47,678 bases of DNA from Stenotrophomonas sp. UBA2124 (GTDB lineage: Bacteria; Pseudomonadota; Gammaproteobacteria; Xanthomonadales; Xanthomonadaceae), in NCBI GenBank assembly GCA_002329155.1, contig DCXY01000042.1:47851-95528 (forward strand). The letters run 5' to 3'. Positions 45,297 to 47,678 of the stretch are shown piece after piece. The translations under genes were made by a program, and so were the position numbers. Every line of letters begins with the position of its first letter. Within the stretch, counting starts at the first letter, position 1. The notes under the pieces are model-generated. The model saw only the letters and a program-made list of their open reading frames with translations. It was not told the origin of the DNA and searched no databases.

Positions 45297-46844
45297 ATGT
45301 CAGCAGCGGTCAAAGTGGTTCCGGAAGGACAGACTCTTCAGGACGCGGTTGCCATCACCCTTCAGGACCATGGCAGATTGGATATCCGGGCCGGCGACAG
45401 CGTCATTCTGGAGCTGACACGGCAGCAGATCGCAGCATTCACCCGGCAAGGCGACAACCTTGTCCTGGAACTGGCTGATGGCCAGCTGCTGACACTGGTT
45501 GAATTCTTCGAGGACGAGCGGAAACCGTCCCATCTGTATCTGCAGGAGGACGACCAGCTTGTAGCGGTGGAACTAACTGCGACCCACGATGACGGGGCAT
45601 TGCTGGCCAGCTTCGCCCTGCAGGACGGGCAGATGCTGGCCGGCTTCGAGTCGCTGACCGCAGGTGCCGGCCTGTCCGGCGGGGCAACAGCGGGTTTGAT
45701 CCTGGGCGGGTTGGCGCTGGGTGGCCTGGGCCTGTCCGGTGGTGGCGGTGGAGGGCAGCAGGAGACAGCATCACCGCCACCTGCTGCCGACACTGTCGCA
45801 CCGGCACCTGCATCCTCGCTGGCAATTTCCGACGACGGCAGGCAGCTGACCGGCAAGGCCGAGCCGGGTGCCAGCATCAGGGTGGATACCAATAGCGATG
45901 GGCAGCCGGATCATACCGGCGTGGTGGGAGCCGATGGCAACTTCCAGGTGGTGCTGGACCCGCCATTGACCAATGGTGAAACGGTTTCTGTTGTTGTCAC
46001 CGACAAGGCAGGCAATCAGAGTGCCGGGCGTGAGGTCGTGGCGGGCGACGCTACTGCGCCCGGCGCAGCCACCGATCTGCAGGTCGCCGACGATGGCAGC
46101 AGCATCAGCGGCAAGGGGGAGCCGGGTGCACGCGTTGACGTTGACACCAATGGCGATGGCCAACCCGATGCCAGCACCATCGTGGGCGATGACGGAAAGT
46201 TCGAGCTGCCGCTCACACCACCGGTAACCAATGGCGAGACCGTCACCGTGGTGCTCACCGATACAGCGGGCAACAGCAGTCAGCCCGCCACGGTGCAGGG
46301 GCCGGACTTCCCGGATGCGCCGCAGGTAAGTCCAAGCAATGGCAGCAGCATCGAAGGCACGGCGGCTCCAGGCACCCGCATCGTCATCAGCGATGCCGAT
46401 GGAACGCCGATAGGCCAGACCACCACCGATGCCGATGGCGACTGGAGCTACATACCTGCAGCGCCGCTGCCGGACAGTACTGTGGTGGTCGTGGTAGCCC
46501 GCGACCCTGCGGGCAACGACAGTCCACAGACGACCATCACCACAGATGGCATCGCCCCGGCGATGCCTGTCATCGAGCTGGCCAACGGCACGGTACTCGC
46601 CGGCACCGCCGAGCCCGGCAGCACCATCACGCTTACAGACGGCAGTGGAAATCCGATTGGTCAGACCACGACAGACGATGCAGGTGAATGGTCCTACATG
46701 CCTGCGGTACAGCCAGCCGACGGAACAGTGGTCAAGGCCACGGCCTCGGACGCGGCAGGCAATTCGAGTGCGCCAGCGACCGCCACGGTGGATGCTGCAG
46801 CGCCCACCGCTCCGGTCACCACGCCAGCAATGGCAATGCCCTGA
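45297..46844 (+). CDS. Bap/LapF-type adhesin, N-terminal part ended by a frameshift
   Basis: Start of a probable giant surface adhesin for biofilm formation, likely type I-secreted. The prefix domain (VKVVPEGQTLQDAVAITLQD ... LVEFFEDERKPSHLYLQEDD) matches the BapA/LapF N-terminal type. A Gly-rich hydrophobic stretch (GLILGGLALGGLGLSGGGGG, about residues 138-157) follows, of the kind that retains LapA-like adhesins. Two Ig-like repeats with DTN(S/G)DGQPD and then about two repeats of another type follow. ATG 45297 has GGAG 7 nt upstream. The frame hits TGA at 46842-46844 in the middle of a repeat; 515 residues remain. Confidence 0.85.
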   Translation: MSAAVKVVPEGQTLQDAVAITLQDHGRLDIRAGDSVILELTRQQIAAFTRQGDNLVLELADGQLLTLVEFFEDERKPSHLYLQEDDQLVAVELTATHDDGALLASFALQDGQMLAGFESLTAGAGLSGGATAGLILGGLALGGLGLSGGGGGGQQETASPPPAADTVAPAPASSLAISDDGRQLTGKAEPGASIRVDTNSDGQPDHTGVVGADGNFQVVLDPPLTNGETVSVVVTDKAGNQSAGREVVAGDATAPGAATDLQVADDGSSISGKGEPGARVDVDTNGDGQPDASTIVGDDGKFELPLTPPVTNGETVTVVLTDTAGNSSQPATVQGPDFPDAPQVSPSNGSSIEGTAAPGTRIVISDADGTPIGQTTTDADGDWSYIPAAPLPDSTVVVVVARDPAGNDSPQTTITTDGIAPAMPVIELANGTVLAGTAEPGSTITLTDGSGNPIGQTTTDDAGEWSYMPAVQPADGTVVKATASDAAGNSSAPATATVDAAAPTAPVTTPAMAMP

Positions 46845-47678
46845 GCGGCACCGCCGAACCGGATGCCACCGTCACCCTCACAGATGGCAGTGGAAATCCG
46901 ATTGGTCAGGTTGTCACGGATGGTTCGGGCAACTGGACCTACACGCCGACAGCGCCGCTGCAGGATGGAACCGTGGTGAGCGCCGTGGCTACCGATGCTG
47001 CGGGCAACCCGAGCGCGGCGGCGACAACCACCGTGGATGCCGCCGCGCCTGCCGCGCCCATCATCGATCCGAGCAACGGCACGGTGATCACCGGTACTGC
47101 CGAAGCTGGTAGCACCATCACGCTGAGTGATGGTGCCGGCGCTCCGATAGGCGTGACGACCACGGATGGGGCAGGCAACTGGACCTACATTCCGGTCGCG
47201 CCGTTGGCGGATGGCGCAGTGGTTGAGGCCACGGCGACGGACGCTGTGGGGAATCCAAGTGCCGCCTCCACAACCACCGTGGACGCCATCGCGCCTGCCG
47301 CGCCAGTCATCGATACAAGCAACGGCACGGTGATCACCGGCACCGCCGAACCCGACAGCACCATCACGCTGAGTGATGGTGCCGGTGCTCCCATCGGCGT
47401 GACCACCACGGATGGGACAGGCAACTGGAGCTATACACCAGCAACGGCATTGCCAGACGGTACCCAGGTCAATGCAACCGCTACGGACGCCGCAGGCAAC
47501 CCCAGCACCGTCGCGACAACCACCGTGGATTCCGTTGCACCGCCGGCACCAATCATCGATCCGAGCAACGGCACGGTGATTAGCGGTACAGCTGAAGCCG
47601 ACAGCACCATCACGCTCACCGATAGCGTTGGCAATCCAATTGGCGTAACCACGGCAGACGGAACAGGCAACTGGACTT
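46807..47678 (+). repeat. 246-bp tandem Ig-like repeats
   Basis: Near-identical blocks recur every 246 bp (82 codons). The segment GCAACGGCACGGTGAT is found near 47070, 47316 and 47562, each followed by GGTAC/GGCAC, a Thr/Glu-rich strand and ACGGATGG-CAGGCAACTGGA. Less similar units of the same type lie upstream from about 46310. Each unit would be one bacterial Ig-like domain. Confidence 0.9.
46823..47678 (+). pseudogene. Adhesin continuation in the shifted frame (runs off the window)
   Basis: From ASNGNALSGTAEPDATVTL the Ig-like repeat continues without a stop to base 47678, but in the -1 frame relative to the upstream part. Comparison with sister repeats, which read AP(V/I)ID-SNGT, suggests one base missing near 46815-46823 (GTCACCACGCC where an extra base is expected). 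Either the gene is broken, or the base was lost in sequencing or assembly. The 3' end and secretion signal are outside the window. Confidence 0.8.

Noticed and set aside
46546..47112. Plus-strand 188-codon frame in the adhesin repeats
   Set aside because: It is a third frame with Arg/Pro/Gln-rich content; the Ig-like reading is in the other two frames on either side of the frameshift.

Overview
The window is high-GC proteobacterial chromosome, densely packed and mostly without mobile DNA. The gene set points to the Xanthomonadaceae, most likely Stenotrophomonas or a near relative: a lexA2-imuA-imuB-dnaE2 mutagenesis cassette, class III PHA synthase phaE-phaC, divergent ppsA/ppsR, and GC-rich palindromic repeats between genes. 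This placement rests on gene content and recalled families, not on a database search.

Layout. 1-507 is the 3' end of orn, then an EcsC-family gene whose 3' end is duplicated in tandem beside a cluster of palindromic repeats. 1930-5323 holds ppsA and, divergently, its regulator ppsR. 5542-7255 holds a DUF1249 gene, a NUDIX hydrolase and an opposing methyltransferase. 7472-11564 holds pssA, phaE-phaC, a YfeK-like secreted protein, a membrane protein with an HExxH motif and a 71-residue unknown. 11680-14061 is tex, followed by an opposing single-domain response regulator. tRNA-Leu(CAA) at 14708 is followed by a lower-GC two-gene cassette (14984-16422). Its second protein looks like a HEPN-family protein; this is the best candidate here for an undescribed (possibly defence) system. 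The SOS cassette lexA2-imuA-imuB-dnaE2 (16771-22672) comes next, with a perfect 18-bp palindromic operator against the lexA2 start. Small unknown genes fill 22753-23944.

24138-43771 is a contiguous same-strand block for nitrate respiration. It runs moaA, moaC-moaB fusion, moeA, moaD, moaE, mobA, an unknown gene, a type II narK, narG-narH-narJ-narI, a parvulin isomerase, a type I narK, a HemN-like protein lacking the radical-SAM motifs, an FNR-type regulator, and modA-modB-modC. The block joins molybdate uptake, molybdopterin cofactor synthesis, nitrate transport, the enzyme, its assembly factor and an oxygen-sensing regulator. FNR-type boxes stand before moaA, narK and the HemN-like gene. The encoded regulator carries the E-x-x-S-R recognition helix expected to read TTGAT half-sites, so the block probably governs itself. 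No narXL genes are seen.

43782-44747 is a DyP-type peroxidase on the opposite strand. After about 550 bp of AT-richer DNA, the window ends in a Bap/LapF-type giant adhesin with Ig-like repeats. Its frame is broken by an apparent one-base deletion near 46815-46823; the repeats continue open in the shifted frame to the window edge.
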